From Marinobacter sp. SS5-14b (GTDB lineage: Bacteria > Pseudomonadota > Gammaproteobacteria > Pseudomonadales > Oleiphilaceae): a stretch of 64,000 nt of DNA. Position numbers and translations under genes: made by a program. Below the pieces are notes generated by a model. The model made no database searches. It was not told where the DNA came from and saw only the letters and a program-made list of their open reading frames with translations. Location of the stretch: the NCBI RefSeq assembly GCF_030541005.1, contig NZ_JASSVM010000007.1, positions 62,001 to 126,000 of the forward strand. Reading direction: 5' to 3'. Below are positions 21,282 through 30,956 of the stretch, in pieces (within the stretch, counting starts at the first letter, position 1; each line of letters begins with the position of its first letter).

Positions 21282-23588
21282 TCAGGTTACGGCCTGCTCT
21301 GCCATTGCAGCACTGGATGTTTTTACCGGGCGCAGGTAACGGCCGAACCCGGCATTTCTGAGCGCCAGGTCTACGCAACTTTTAATCACGTGGGGGGAAT
21401 CCAGCAGCAGCACGTCTTCGAGCAGTTGAATGGCCCATTCGCGATCAATGCTACGGATAACCGACTTCACTTTCGGCAGACTGGCGGCGTTCATTGAGAG
21501 CGAATCGTAGCCCATCGCCATGAGCAACAAGGCACCACCCGGATCCCCTGCCAGCTCACCGCAAATGCCCACCGGCTTGCCGACGGAATGCGCATCCTGG
21601 GCTATGCGCACCAGCGCCTGTAACACCGCAGGATGATAGGAATGGTAAAGCTGGGCAACCCGCGGGTTGTTACGGTCCACCGCCAGCAGGTATTGCGTGA
21701 GGTCGTTGGAACCCACGGACAAAAAGTCGACTCGCTCGGCCAGTTCCCGAATCTGGTACACCGCCGCTGGCACCTCAACCATCACGCCCACCTTGGGCAT
21801 GTGGATGTCATAACCTTCTTCGCGCACTTCGTGATAAACCCGATAAATCAGATGCAGCGATTCCTCAACCTCGGAAATATTGCTGATCATCGGCAGCATG
21901 ATTTGCAGATTATTCAGGCCCTCGCTGGCCTTGAGCATAGCCCGCACTTGAACCAGAAAGATTTCAGGGTGGTCAAGGGTGACCCGGATTCCACGCCAGC
22001 CCAGAAACGGGTTTTCTTCCTGGATCGGGAAATAGGTCAACGCTTTGTCGCCACCGATGTCCAGCGTGCGCATGGTGACGGGGTTGGGCGCGAAAGCTTC
22101 CAGCTGCTCCCGATAATATTCGCGTTGTTCCTGTTCGGACGGAAAGCGATCCTTGATCATGAAGGGCACTTCGGTGCGGTACAGCCCGATGCCCTCAGCA
22201 CCGTGAGAGAGCGAGCGCACCACATCCGTCATCAGGCCGGTGTTTACCAGCAGGGCGACCCGATGGCCGTCGGTGGTTTCACAGGGCTTGTCTTTTAGAA
22301 CTTCCAGCCCGCGGAACAGCTCGTCTTCTTCTTCGCAGATGGTCTGATAGAACGCCCTGAGATCTGCAGAGGGCGAGGCAAAAATCTGGCCCTCAAAGCC
22401 ATCAACTACCAGCTCCCGGCCATCCAGCTGATTCACCGGAATATCAACCAGCCCCATGACCGTGGGCACGCCCATGGCGCGCGCGAGAATGGCAACGTGG
22501 GAGTTGCTGGAACCCTTGACCGATACCAGACCAACCAGCTGCCCCTTGGGCACCTCGCCCAGCATGGCCGGGGTGAGCTCTTCGCTGACCAGAACCGTGC
22601 GTTCGGGGTATTCCTGGTGTTTGTGCTCGCCCTCCTGCATGTGCGACAGCAAACGGCGGCCCAAGTCCCGGATATCGACCACCCGCTCCTGCAGGTAAAG
22701 ATCATCCATCATCTCGAAATGGCGGATGTATTGTTGCACCACCTGTTTCAGCGAGCCCTGAGCCCATACGCCTTCACGAATCTTGTTTGCCACCTCACCG
22801 GGCAAGGCGCCGTCGTCCAGCATCCGCAGGTACACATCGAACAGCGCCTGCTCTTCCGGCCGGAGCTGTGATGCCAGGCGATTGGCAACACGCTCAATGT
22901 CTTCTCTGACCGCTTGCACGGCCGCCTGGAAAAGCTCCAGTTCTTGCTCAATGTTGTCAGTTGGTTTCTCGGGCACAACATCCAGATCGGCGGACGGATA
23001 CACCACCACGCCGGTACCAATGGCCACACCCGGCGCACCCGGCACGCCACTGAAACTGACATCGTGGGCTTGCTCCCCCGTTAGAGACAGGCCACTGATG
23101 GCGCCTGTCGCCTCACTGTGGGCAATCACACCCGCCAATTGAGCAGATACCGTTACCAGAAATGCTTCTTCGCCCTCATCAAAGCACCGGGAGCTCTCGC
23201 GCTGCTGAACAACCAGCACACCGAGCACACGGCGGTGGTGAATGATGGGTACGCCAAGAAAGGAGCTGAACCGTTCCTCACCAGTTTCCGGGAAGTAGCG
23301 GTAGCGAGGATGGGAGGGGGCATCTTCCAGGTTGATGGGCTCTTCCCGGGACCCGACAAGACCAACCAGGCCCTCAGAATAGGCCAGGCTGACCTTACCC
23401 ACGGAGTCTTTGTAAAGGCCCTCCGTGGCCATCAGAATATAGCGATTGGACGCCGGATCAAGAAGATAAACCGAGCAGACTTCGGTGCCCATGGCTTTCT
23501 GCACCCGCGATACAATGATATCCAGCGCCTCGTTAAGATCCCGGGCACTGTTTACCTCTTGTACGATACTTCGCAAGATGCTGAGCAT
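21282..23588 (-). CDS. ptsP: PEP-protein phosphotransferase of the nitrogen PTS (EI-Ntr)
   Basis: PtsP takes phosphate from PEP and passes it to NPr, which feeds the regulatory nitrogen-related PTS. The 768 residues begin with a GAF domain (about 1-150), then the PEP-utiliser N domain, the phosphohistidine domain with GSSNSHVAILARAMGVPTVMG (the His is phosphorylated), and the TIM-barrel PEP-binding domain with RTEVPFMI, SVGSNDLTQYLLAVDRNNP and GICGELAGDP. It follows rppH by 12 bp on the same strand, the conserved rppH-ptsP operon. Confidence 0.96.
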   Translation of the reverse strand: MLSILRSIVQEVNSARDLNEALDIIVSRVQKAMGTEVCSVYLLDPASNRYILMATEGLYKDSVGKVSLAYSEGLVGLVGSREEPINLEDAPSHPRYRYFPETGEERFSSFLGVPIIHHRRVLGVLVVQQRESSRCFDEGEEAFLVTVSAQLAGVIAHSEATGAISGLSLTGEQAHDVSFSGVPGAPGVAIGTGVVVYPSADLDVVPEKPTDNIEQELELFQAAVQAVREDIERVANRLASQLRPEEQALFDVYLRMLDDGALPGEVANKIREGVWAQGSLKQVVQQYIRHFEMMDDLYLQERVVDIRDLGRRLLSHMQEGEHKHQEYPERTVLVSEELTPAMLGEVPKGQLVGLVSVKGSSNSHVAILARAMGVPTVMGLVDIPVNQLDGRELVVDGFEGQIFASPSADLRAFYQTICEEEDELFRGLEVLKDKPCETTDGHRVALLVNTGLMTDVVRSLSHGAEGIGLYRTEVPFMIKDRFPSEQEQREYYREQLEAFAPNPVTMRTLDIGGDKALTYFPIQEENPFLGWRGIRVTLDHPEIFLVQVRAMLKASEGLNNLQIMLPMISNISEVEESLHLIYRVYHEVREEGYDIHMPKVGVMVEVPAAVYQIRELAERVDFLSVGSNDLTQYLLAVDRNNPRVAQLYHSYHPAVLQALVRIAQDAHSVGKPVGICGELAGDPGGALLLMAMGYDSLSMNAASLPKVKSVIRSIDREWAIQLLEDVLLLDSPHVIKSCVDLALRNAGFGRYLRPVKTSSAAMAEQAVT

Positions 23589-23600
23589 GGAGTCAGTCCG

Positions 23601-24131
23601 TCATGTCTGATGTTCCTTCAAACGCCGGTTTGGCTCACCCTTTTGCCACTGTTCCATGTTGTGGAACAGTCTGGGAGCCAATTCTCTCAGCGCGCGTCTG
23701 TACACTTCTCTCTTGAATGAAACCACCTGCCCTAATGGGTACCAGTAGCTCACCCACTGCCATCCGTCGAATTCTGGTGAATCCGTGCCATCCACACGTA
23801 CGTGTGCGTCTGGCGACAACATCCGCAGCAGGAACCATTTCTGTTTTTGCCCCACGCAAACGGGGTGCGAGTTGTGGCGAACCATCCTCCTGGGAAGCCG
23901 GTAACGCAGCCAGCCCCGGGTGCAGGTGATGATTTCCACATCGCTGGCACTGAGGCCCACTTCCTCTCCAAGCTCCCTGTACAGTGCTTCCTCAGGTGAT
24001 TCGTTGTGATTGATACCACCTTGAGGGAACTGCCAGGAGTCTTGCCCTATTCGCCTTGCCCAGAGAACTTCGCCCCTGTGGTTGGCCAGAATGATTCCGA
24101 CATTGGGTCTGAAACCGTCTGAGTCGATCAC
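23601..24131 (-). CDS. rppH: RNA pyrophosphohydrolase
   Basis: RppH removes pyrophosphate from 5' triphosphate or diphosphate mRNA ends and so primes RNase E decay. The 176-residue Nudix protein has the motif starting [20 protein letters not shown] (G-x5-E-x7-RE-x2-EE-x-G), the N-terminal FRPNVGIIL strand and the FPQGG loop, all typical. It starts at the ATG at 24131, leading the rppH-ptsP operon. Confidence 0.96.
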   Translation of the reverse strand: MIDSDGFRPNVGIILANHRGEVLWARRIGQDSWQFPQGGINHNESPEEALYRELGEEVGLSASDVEIITCTRGWLRYRLPRRMVRHNSHPVCVGQKQKWFLLRMLSPDAHVRVDGTDSPEFDGWQWVSYWYPLGQVVSFKREVYRRALRELAPRLFHNMEQWQKGEPNRRLKEHQT

Positions 24132-24326
24132 GGCACAGTCCTCGTAATAGTCGGTTGCCGGTCTATTTTATAACCGGCGAAAATTGTCCAAGTTGCTCTC
24201 ATTCTTACAGAATCCCAAGGCTTCGGCAAACGGAGCTAATTGCGTCACTCCTGACCGCACACCACGGCAGACCCGTGATAGACTGTCGGCTTTGCTACAG
24301 AGCCTGTGACAATGGGAGGACGCGGC

Positions 24327-24983
24327 TTGACGCTCGCAATTTTTGATCTGGACAACACCTTGCTGGCCGGCGACAGCGACCACGCCTGGGGAGAGTTTCT
24401 GGTGGAAGAAGGCATGGTCGATAAGGAAGAGTATCGCCGTGCCAACGACCGTTTCTACGAGGAGTACCTGAACGGCGAGCTGGACATTTTCCATTATCAG
24501 CGTTTTGTGCTCGGACCCTTGTCCAGCCACAGCATGGAAGAGCTTGATTCCTGGCGCGAGGCCTTTATGGCCAAGAAGGTACAGGGAATGATGCAGGACA
24601 AGGCGGCAAAACTGCTGGCCGAGCATCGGGCCCAGGGCCACACCCTGATGATTATTACTGCCACCAACCGGTTTATTACCGAACCGATTGCCGAGCTTCT
24701 GGGCGTGGACCACCTGATTGCCACCGAGCCGGAACTGGTAAACGGCCGGTTTACCGGGGAAGTTGCTGGAACGCCGAGTTTTCAGGAAGGCAAAGTAGAG
24801 CGGCTGAATGATTGGCTGGCCGCCCACGGCGAAAGTCTGGACGGCGCCTGGTTTTACAGCGACTCACACAACGATGTGCCGCTGCTGAAGCAGGTTCAGA
24901 ATCCGGTCGCCGTTGACCCGGACCCGACTCTGGAGAAATTGGCCATTGAAAGTGGCTGGCCAGTGCTGTCTTTACGGGACTGA
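24327..24983 (+). CDS. HAD-IB family phosphatase (SerB/CicA-like)
   Basis: A cytosolic haloacid dehalogenase-fold phosphatase of about 218 residues. Motif I is FDLDNTLLAGDSDHAWGEFL, motif II the ITATN segment, and motif III/IV YSDSHNDVPLL. These match the HAD-IB subfamily that includes phosphoserine phosphatase-like and histidinol-phosphatase-like enzymes; the substrate is not clear. I place the start at TTG 24327, because a strong GGGAGGA lies 6 bases upstream at 24314-24320; the GTG at 24306 and ATG at 24312 fall before or on that site. It is divergent from rppH across a 195-bp gap with no other gene, the same neighbourhood as in Pseudomonas. Confidence 0.88.
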   Translation: MTLAIFDLDNTLLAGDSDHAWGEFLVEEGMVDKEEYRRANDRFYEEYLNGELDIFHYQRFVLGPLSSHSMEELDSWREAFMAKKVQGMMQDKAAKLLAEHRAQGHTLMIITATNRFITEPIAELLGVDHLIATEPELVNGRFTGEVAGTPSFQEGKVERLNDWLAAHGESLDGAWFYSDSHNDVPLLKQVQNPVAVDPDPTLEKLAIESGWPVLSLRD

Positions 24984-25007
24984 AACACCAAACTCTGACG
25001 GATTCAA

Positions 25008-25034
25008 GGGGTCTGACCCTGCGGGTCAGACCCC
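25008..25034. repeat. Perfect 12-bp palindrome between convergent genes
   Basis: Arms 25008-25019 (GGGGTCTGACCC) and 25023-25034 are exact inverse complements with a 3-base loop TGC. It lies between the HAD gene and rlmI, which converge. There is no T tract on either side, so it is not a standard intrinsic terminator. GGGGTCTGACCC palindromes resemble REP-type elements; only one copy is seen in this window. Confidence 0.75.
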
Positions 25035-25068
25035 ACCCGCCTCTAACGCCGATCTCTGCCCACGCCGA

Positions 25069-26265
25069 TCACAAAAACCCGGTCAGCGAGCGCACAAAGC
25101 AGGATTTAATGTAGTCCGTCTCCGGAATACCCGGCACAACCGGATGATCCGGCGCCTGATGACCCTGCTCCAGCAATTGCACGAAGCGGTCGATTTTACG
25201 CCCGCTGCCACGAATAATATCGATCAGCTTTTCCTGGGACAGATGCATGGAGCAAGACGCGGATACCAGCAACCCGTCGCGTTCCAGCAACCGCAAACCC
25301 AACTGGTTCAACCGGGCATAAGCCTGCTCACCGGCTTTCTGATCACGCCGACGCGGAATCAATGCCGGCGGGTCCAGCACCACGATGTCGAACTTCTCTT
25401 TCTCATCCGCCAGCGCTTTCAACGCATCAAAGGCATCGCCCTCAATGGTATCCACGTTATCCAATCCGTTCAGCTTTGCATTGTGATGAACCGAATCAAC
25501 CGCGGCTGACGATGCATCAACACACGTCACCTGCGAGGCTCCGGCACACGCTGCCTGAATGCCCCAGCCACCAACGTAACTAAACACATCCAGCACCCGC
25601 TTACCCGGTGCATAGGCCTGCAGGCGCTGACGATTCATCCGGTGATCATAAAACCACCCAGTCTTCTGCCCGCCCGCCAGCGGCACCTCAAACTGCGCGC
25701 CATTCTCCTCAACCCGAAGAATGTCCGTTTCCGGCCCGTGGGCAAACTCCACATAATCAGAGAGCCCCTCCACCTTGCGCATCTTGCCATCGTTCTTCAG
25801 AACCACCACACGCGGGTGCGCCAAACGCTGCACCGCCCGCACAATCGCGTCCTTCATCAACTCCATGCCAGCGGTGGAAATCTGCACCACCACCACATCA
25901 TCAAACCGGTCCACTACCAGCCCTGACAGCCCATCACTATCCCCGAACACCCAGCGATAAAACGGCTTCGGGAACAACCGCTCCCGCAACGCCAGCGCGG
26001 CTTCCATCCGATCCGTCAGCCTCTGCGGTGTCATACCATGGGCCCCATCCCGGCTGATCAGCCGGCCGCAAATCAGCGCATTCGGATTCACAAATACCGT
26101 GCCCAAGGGCTTATCATTCGACGCCCGTAACTGAGCCTGAACCCCGGCCTGGAACCCCGTCAACGGACTGCGATGGGTGTCCACCTCATTGCTGTAAACC
26201 CACAAATGGCCAGCACGAAGACGGCGCTCTGCGCCTTTGCGCAAATAAAGTACGGGGAAATCCAT
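25069..26265 (-). CDS. rlmI: 23S rRNA (cytosine-C5)-methyltransferase, RlmI type
   Basis: A SAM-dependent methyltransferase of the RlmI (YccW) group. From the ATG at 26265 the 398-residue protein has an N-terminal PUA RNA-binding domain (about 1-80: DFPVLYLRKGAERRLRAGHLWVYSNEV), an EEHEP-like middle region, and a Rossmann methyltransferase domain with VLDVFSYVGGWG, the VLDPPALIPRR motif and a late SASCSMH cysteine motif. The start at 26265 fits the family N terminus; an in-frame ATG at 26292 would add nine residues. The rRNA target is inferred from the family. Confidence 0.88.
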   Translation of the reverse strand: MDFPVLYLRKGAERRLRAGHLWVYSNEVDTHRSPLTGFQAGVQAQLRASNDKPLGTVFVNPNALICGRLISRDGAHGMTPQRLTDRMEAALALRERLFPKPFYRWVFGDSDGLSGLVVDRFDDVVVVQISTAGMELMKDAIVRAVQRLAHPRVVVLKNDGKMRKVEGLSDYVEFAHGPETDILRVEENGAQFEVPLAGGQKTGWFYDHRMNRQRLQAYAPGKRVLDVFSYVGGWGIQAACAGASQVTCVDASSAAVDSVHHNAKLNGLDNVDTIEGDAFDALKALADEKEKFDIVVLDPPALIPRRRDQKAGEQAYARLNQLGLRLLERDGLLVSASCSMHLSQEKLIDIIRGSGRKIDRFVQLLEQGHQAPDHPVVPGIPETDYIKSCFVRSLTGFL

Positions 26266-26316
26266 CGAATAGTTACCTAAGAGTGTATTCAATTAGAGGG
26301 CTACGCCATTGCTTGG

Positions 26317-26433
26317 GCGCCTTTCCGGGCATAGGCCTCACGAAACTGTGCGGAGCCATGGATGGCGGAGCCCAAGCGTCACATGGATGTGCCGAAGGAG
26401 CGTGTTTCGGGAGGCCTATGCCCGGAAAGACGC
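26317..26433 (+). repeat. Structured repeat, copy A (arms plus conserved core)
   Basis: Two 30-base arms (26317-26346 and 26404-26433) are inverse complements at 28 of 30 positions and enclose a 57-base core (26347-26403). The core begins TGTGCGGAGCCATGG and ends CCGAAGGAGCGT; it is framed by AAAC on the left and GTTT on the right. It matches copy B (35298-35400, opposite strand) at 53 of 57 positions, while the arms share no sequence with those of B or C. The core contains five GGA triplets on this strand. It fills the gap between gcvH and rlmI. Confidence 0.9.
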
Positions 26434-26451
26434 TTACACCAATACCTGGGA

Positions 26452-26844
26452 CTACTCTTCCGCAGCAACATGCTGAGAATAAGCATCGGCATCCATAAGG
26501 CCATCTAGCTCACCCAAATCAGCGAGCTTCACCTTGAACATCCAGCCGTCGCCATAGGGATCTTCATTCACAATCTCCGGCTCATCCTCAAGCTTCTCAT
26601 TCACCTCGATAACCTCACCGGTGACCGGACTGAACACATCCGAAGCAGACTTCACCGACTCGGCGACACCCGCCTCCTCACCGCCATTAACCGTCACGCC
26701 CACTTCCGGAACACCAATGTAAACCACATCACCCAACTGCTCCTGGGCAAAATCCGTAATGCCTACCGTAGCGGTGCCATCAGCCTCCACCCGAACCCAC
26801 TGATGGGTTTCGAGATACTTCAAATCTGCGGGAATATCGCTCAT
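26452..26844 (-). CDS. gcvH: Glycine cleavage system H protein
   Basis: GcvH carries the lipoyl-linked aminomethyl group between the P, T and L proteins. The 130-residue product has the lipoylation site at K65 in ESVKSASD and the typical start [14 protein letters not shown]. It stands alone here: gcvP and gcvT are not in the window. The acidic C terminus ends HVAAEE. It is 47 bp downstream of metR on the same strand, so the two may share a transcript. Confidence 0.96.
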   Translation of the reverse strand: MSDIPADLKYLETHQWVRVEADGTATVGITDFAQEQLGDVVYIGVPEVGVTVNGGEEAGVAESVKSASDVFSPVTGEVIEVNEKLEDEPEIVNEDPYGDGWMFKVKLADLGELDGLMDADAYSQHVAAEE

Positions 26845-26891
26845 GTTCTGTGTGTCCTGTTGAAACTTTTTGCGCAGTTTAACCGAACAGA

Positions 26892-27782
26892 TTAGTTCCA
26901 GCGAATGCTACGCGCCAACTTCATGAACGCATTCAGATAATCCACCTCGACATCCCGCTCCCGAAAGCCCAGAAATATCTGTTTCGGCATACCTTCCCTG
27001 CCCAGCTGAAGCGCCCTAACCGGCATCTTCTGCGCATACTCATCCACCAACCAGCGTGGCAACGCCGACACACCACGACCCGCCGCCACCATTTGCAGCA
27101 TAATATCTGTGGTCTCAATGGTTTTGTGGCGTGCGGGTGCCGCATGGGCCGGCAAGAAAAAACGGGTGAATATATCCAGCCGCTCCGGCGCAACCGGGTA
27201 GGTAATCAGTGTTTCCTTCTCAAGCTGGTCCGGCTCCACCCATTGCTCCCCCGCCAGCGGATGATCGGATGCCACCACCAACACCTGCTCATAATCGAAC
27301 ACCGGCACGAAGCTAACACCCGGGCGGTGCAGCGGGTCTGGCGTCACCAACAAATCAATATCGTGACCAAACAACGCCCCCATACCGCCGAACTGGAATT
27401 CCTGCTTTACGTCTACATCGACATCCGGCCATTGCTGTAAATATGGCCCTACCACTTTCAGCAACCACTGATAGCAGGGGTGGCACTCCATGCCCACGCG
27501 CAAGCTGCCGCGCTGGCCCTTGGCCACCTGCCCGACCAGCATTTCCGCATGCTCGAACTGTGGTAACAACCGGTTGGCCAGATTCAGCAATTGCTCCCCC
27601 GCCTGGGTAAACCGCAACTGCCGCCCTTCCCGGAGCCACACAGGCGTGCCCAACTGCTGCTCCAGTTTGCGAATGGCGTGACTCAGCGCCGATTGGGTCA
27701 GGTGCAACTGCTCTGCGGCCGCCGTCAGCGAGCCCTGGCGCTCGACCGCCCGGAAGATTTCGAGATGACTTCGTTCAATCAT
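26892..27782 (-). CDS. metR: LysR-type regulator of methionine synthesis
   Basis: MetR activates metE and related genes with homocysteine as co-effector. The 296-residue LysR protein has an N-terminal winged helix-turn-helix (about 1-60; [28 protein letters not shown]) and a LysR substrate domain. Its position divergent from metE, with a MetR box in the gap, makes the identity firm. Confidence 0.93.
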   Translation of the reverse strand: MIERSHLEIFRAVERQGSLTAAAEQLHLTQSALSHAIRKLEQQLGTPVWLREGRQLRFTQAGEQLLNLANRLLPQFEHAEMLVGQVAKGQRGSLRVGMECHPCYQWLLKVVGPYLQQWPDVDVDVKQEFQFGGMGALFGHDIDLLVTPDPLHRPGVSFVPVFDYEQVLVVASDHPLAGEQWVEPDQLEKETLITYPVAPERLDIFTRFFLPAHAAPARHKTIETTDIMLQMVAAGRGVSALPRWLVDEYAQKMPVRALQLGREGMPKQIFLGFRERDVEVDYLNAFMKLARSIRWN

Positions 27783-27792
27783 GGGTCACCTG

Positions 27793-27805
27793 TGAACATT
27801 TTTCA
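27793..27805. promoter_or_regulatory. MetR box between metR and metE
   Basis: TGAACATTTTTCA exactly fits the MetR consensus TGAA-N5-TTCA. It lies 10 bp upstream of the metR start and 92 bp upstream of metE, where it could serve both autorepression of metR and activation of metE. Confidence 0.75.
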
Positions 27806-27896
27806 TGGATAGGTGAGATATTACCATTTTTATTCATTAGATCATCAGAATAACCTTGTCCCCCTACTCACACTGACAACACCGAAGGACAAACTC

Positions 27897-30167
27897 ATGG
27901 TGATCACACACAACCTTGGCTTTCCGCGCATTGGCGGCCAACGGGAACTGAAATTCGCATTGGAGGACTATTGGGCTGGCCGGCAAACTGAGCAGGAACT
28001 GGCGACGACCGCTGCCGACCTGCGCCGCCGCCACTGGCAACAGCAGGCCGGGCTGGATTTCGCGCCGGTTGGCGAGTTTTCGCTGTATGACCAGGTGCTG
28101 GATATGTCCGTGACTCTGGGCAACCTGCCCGCGCGGGTCGCAGGCAAAGAAGGTTCGGAACTGGATGCCTACTTCCGCGCCGCCCGCGGCCGTGGCGCCA
28201 ACGACAGCCCCTGCTGCGCCACCGCCGCCGGTGAGATGACCAAGTGGTTTGATACCAATTATCACTACATCGTGCCGGAATTCACTGCTGACACCCGGTT
28301 CGAGCTTAATCCCGAGCGCCTGTTGAGCCAACTCACCGAGGCCCGTGAACAAGGTGTGAAGGCTAAACCGGTGATCATCGGCCCTGTCACCTACTTATGG
28401 CTGGGCAAAACCTCCGATGGCAGCGACCGCCTGGACCTGCTGGAGCGACTGCTACCCGCGTATGCCCAACTGCTGGACATCCTCGCCGATGCCGGAGCCG
28501 ACTGGGTTCAGGTAGATGAGCCCGCGCTGGTGACAGAGCTGGACGCCAACTGGCGCTATGCGTTCAACCTGGCCTATCACCAGCTCAAGAGCAACCGCCC
28601 AAAGCTGCTACTGGCCACCTATTTTGGCGAACTCCGGGGCAACCTGCAGCTGGCTTGTGAACTGCCCGTTGCCGGCATCCATCTGGATGCGGTGAGCGCC
28701 CCAGACGAGGTCAATCGCATCGCTGACTGGCTGCCCAGCCACAAAGTGCTTTCGTTGGGAGTGATCAACGGCCGCAACATCTGGAAAGCTGATCTCTCCA
28801 AAATTCTGGACTGGCTTGAGCCTGCCCATGACAAACTCGGCGATCGCCTTTGGCTGGCGCCCTCTTGCTCGTTGCTGCACGTGCCGGTAGATGTGACTCC
28901 AGAAACCGAGCTGGATGTGGAAGTTCGCAACTGGCTTGCCTTTACCGTCCAGAAACTCGACGAACTGCAGGTGCTGGCGCAAGCCCTGAATGAAGGCCGA
29001 CAAGCCGTGCAACCGTCTTTGGAGGCCAACCGGCAAGCCATCGAAAGCCGGCGACACTCAACCCGAGTGATCAACCCGGAGGTTCGGGCAGCGGTGGCGA
29101 ACATCACCGAAGACCTGGGCAACCGCCAAAGCCCTTATTCTCAACGCATCGCCCTGCAACAGCAGACATTACAGCTGCCGGCCTTCCCGACCACCACCAT
29201 CGGCTCTTTTCCCCAAACTCCTGACATCCGCCAGGCAAGACTGCGCTTCCGAAAAGGCGAATTGACCGCCCCAGCCTATGAGGCGCAAATGAAGGCAGAG
29301 ATCGCCCGCTGCATCCGCGAGCAGGAGCTGCTCGGACTGGACGTGCTGGTGCATGGCGAGCCTGAACGAAACGACATGGTGGAATACTTTGGTGAGCAAC
29401 TGGATGGCTACGCGTTTACCCGCTTCGGCTGGGTGCAATCCTACGGCTCACGCTGCGTGAAACCCCCTGTTCTGTTCGGCGATATCCACCGGCCAAAGGC
29501 GATGACCGTGGACTGGATTCGTTTCGCCCAGTCACTCACCGACAAACCCGTCAAAGGTATGCTCACCGGCCCGGTGACCATACTGAACTGGTCCTTCGTG
29601 CGTGATGACCAACCCCGCAAAGATTCCTGCCTGCAGCTTGCACTGGCTATTCGCGAGGAAGTTCAGGATCTGGAAAAGGCCGGCGTGAACATTATCCAGA
29701 TCGACGAAGCCGCCCTGCGCGAGGGCTTGCCTCTGCGCCAATCCGACTGGGAGGGCTACCTGGACTGGGCGATCAACAGTTTCCGAATCGCCGCCAACGG
29801 GGTGCAGGATACAACGCAGATTCATACCCACATGTGTTACTCGGAGTTCAACGACATCATCAAGGCGATCGCCCGTATGGACGCCGATGTGATCACCATC
29901 GAAACCTCACGGTCGGACATGGAGCTGCTGGATGCGTTCAAAGACTTCGAATACCCGAACGACATCGGGCCGGGGGTATACGACATTCACTCGCCCAATG
30001 TTCCGGGCCAGCAACAGATCATCAAGCTGATGAAACTGGCGGCTGAGCGAATTCCCGCCGAGCGCCTGTGGGTCAACCCCGACTGCGGCCTGAAAACGCG
30101 GAAATGGGAGGAGGTGACCCCGGCTCTGAAGGCCATGGTGGCGGCGGCAGAGGCATTGCGAACCTGA
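27897..30167 (+). CDS. metE: Cobalamin-independent methionine synthase
   Basis: MetE methylates homocysteine from 5-methyltetrahydropteroyltri-glutamate. From the ATG at 27897, which follows a GAAGGA site by 9 bases, the protein is 756 residues, close to the E. coli length. The N-terminal half ([20 protein letters not shown]) and the catalytic C-terminal barrel are both present; zinc ligands H645 and C647 (THMCYSEF) and C730 (NPDCGLK) are conserved. The frame stays open 28 codons upstream, but those run through the control region. Confidence 0.96.
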   Translation: MVITHNLGFPRIGGQRELKFALEDYWAGRQTEQELATTAADLRRRHWQQQAGLDFAPVGEFSLYDQVLDMSVTLGNLPARVAGKEGSELDAYFRAARGRGANDSPCCATAAGEMTKWFDTNYHYIVPEFTADTRFELNPERLLSQLTEAREQGVKAKPVIIGPVTYLWLGKTSDGSDRLDLLERLLPAYAQLLDILADAGADWVQVDEPALVTELDANWRYAFNLAYHQLKSNRPKLLLATYFGELRGNLQLACELPVAGIHLDAVSAPDEVNRIADWLPSHKVLSLGVINGRNIWKADLSKILDWLEPAHDKLGDRLWLAPSCSLLHVPVDVTPETELDVEVRNWLAFTVQKLDELQVLAQALNEGRQAVQPSLEANRQAIESRRHSTRVINPEVRAAVANITEDLGNRQSPYSQRIALQQQTLQLPAFPTTTIGSFPQTPDIRQARLRFRKGELTAPAYEAQMKAEIARCIREQELLGLDVLVHGEPERNDMVEYFGEQLDGYAFTRFGWVQSYGSRCVKPPVLFGDIHRPKAMTVDWIRFAQSLTDKPVKGMLTGPVTILNWSFVRDDQPRKDSCLQLALAIREEVQDLEKAGVNIIQIDEAALREGLPLRQSDWEGYLDWAINSFRIAANGVQDTTQIHTHMCYSEFNDIIKAIARMDADVITIETSRSDMELLDAFKDFEYPNDIGPGVYDIHSPNVPGQQQIIKLMKLAAERIPAERLWVNPDCGLKTRKWEEVTPALKAMVAAAEALRT

Positions 30168-30347
30168 GAAAAGGAGTCAGTGGGTGCGCTTTGGTCGGCG
30201 CACCTCGCCTTGCCAGGTTTTGTTCATGCACGGGTCTTATTTACCTGCCAACACCTTTGGCTAGCTCAGTCAGCAGCGCTCTCCCCTCAAGCTCGGCTGA
30301 GCTCACCATATTAGTAAACCAAAACCTGATGTTGGGTAGCCGCGCAC
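30168..30347. other. Convergent gap after metE
   Basis: This 180-bp stretch holds no credible gene. A hairpin GGTGCGC/GCGCACC starting near 30182 lies just after the metE stop and could end its transcript, but no T tract follows it. Confidence 0.45.
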
Positions 30348-30956
30348 TCACCAATCATTGAGGGGAACTCCGTGCTGCTTAAGGTAATCGCCATGTTCGT
30401 TGAGATAATCCTCGGTCAGCTCAGCAAAATCTTCGGGATCGCCGGGAACCTCTACGGCGGGTACCCGCATCACCTCCACTGCATTCGTTCGCTGACTCAT
30501 CATCCACACCACGACTTTACCGCCAGGTGCCAGACCGAGAACCAACGTTCGTCTCGCTTTAAAGTCGGAGGTTCCATCTGGATACCAGTGTTCCACTGGC
30601 TCGCGCATTCGCTCCGGTAAATCAGAGGGCACTCGAATCAGGGTTGAGTAGTATTTCTGTTCAGCGAACGAGAACCAATGCAGCGCAATCAGATTCGGGA
30701 AAGGGTCCATTTCACCACCAGAACCCACTGGGCCGTGAGGCCCCGCCCAGCAACACCCCGTATACCCGCCCAGAGGTGCGCGCCAACTCCTAGTTCCGGA
30801 TTTTTCGAGATGGGCATTGATCAGCCACATATCATAATGCTCAGGGGCGGCAGCTCGGATATTCCAATGCCCTCGCTCCTTCTCTAATGCAACACATCCA
30901 GAGAAAACAAAACTAAGAACAGACACCAAAACAACTCTTTTAACGGCCAGCATCAA
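30348..30956 (-). CDS. DUF2931-type lipoprotein, probable immunity partner of the Tle1-like effector
   Basis: A 202-residue protein with a lipoprotein signal (VLVSVLSFVFSGC, lipobox FSGC near residue 20), so probably anchored to a membrane facing the periplasm. The body resembles DUF2931 lipoproteins (WRAPLGGYTGCCWAGPHGPVG; LIALHWFSFAEQKYYSTLIRVP). Its ATG overlaps the stop of the upstream DUF2235 gene by four bases, so the two are translationally coupled. Known Tle-family effectors are countered by periplasmic lipoproteins, hence the proposed immunity role; this is inference from context. Confidence 0.72.
   Translation of the reverse strand: MMLAVKRVVLVSVLSFVFSGCVALEKERGHWNIRAAAPEHYDMWLINAHLEKSGTRSWRAPLGGYTGCCWAGPHGPVGSGGEMDPFPNLIALHWFSFAEQKYYSTLIRVPSDLPERMREPVEHWYPDGTSDFKARRTLVLGLAPGGKVVVWMMSQRTNAVEVMRVPAVEVPGDPEDFAELTEDYLNEHGDYLKQHGVPLNDW

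Noticed and set aside
25008..25034. Intrinsic terminator
   Set aside because: The stem is strong, but neither strand has a T tract after it.
26317..26433. Integron attC site or integron cassette boundaries
   Set aside because: The AAAC/GTTT junctions recall attC ends, but the core is conserved and the outer arms vary, the reverse of attC, and there is no integrase or cassette array.
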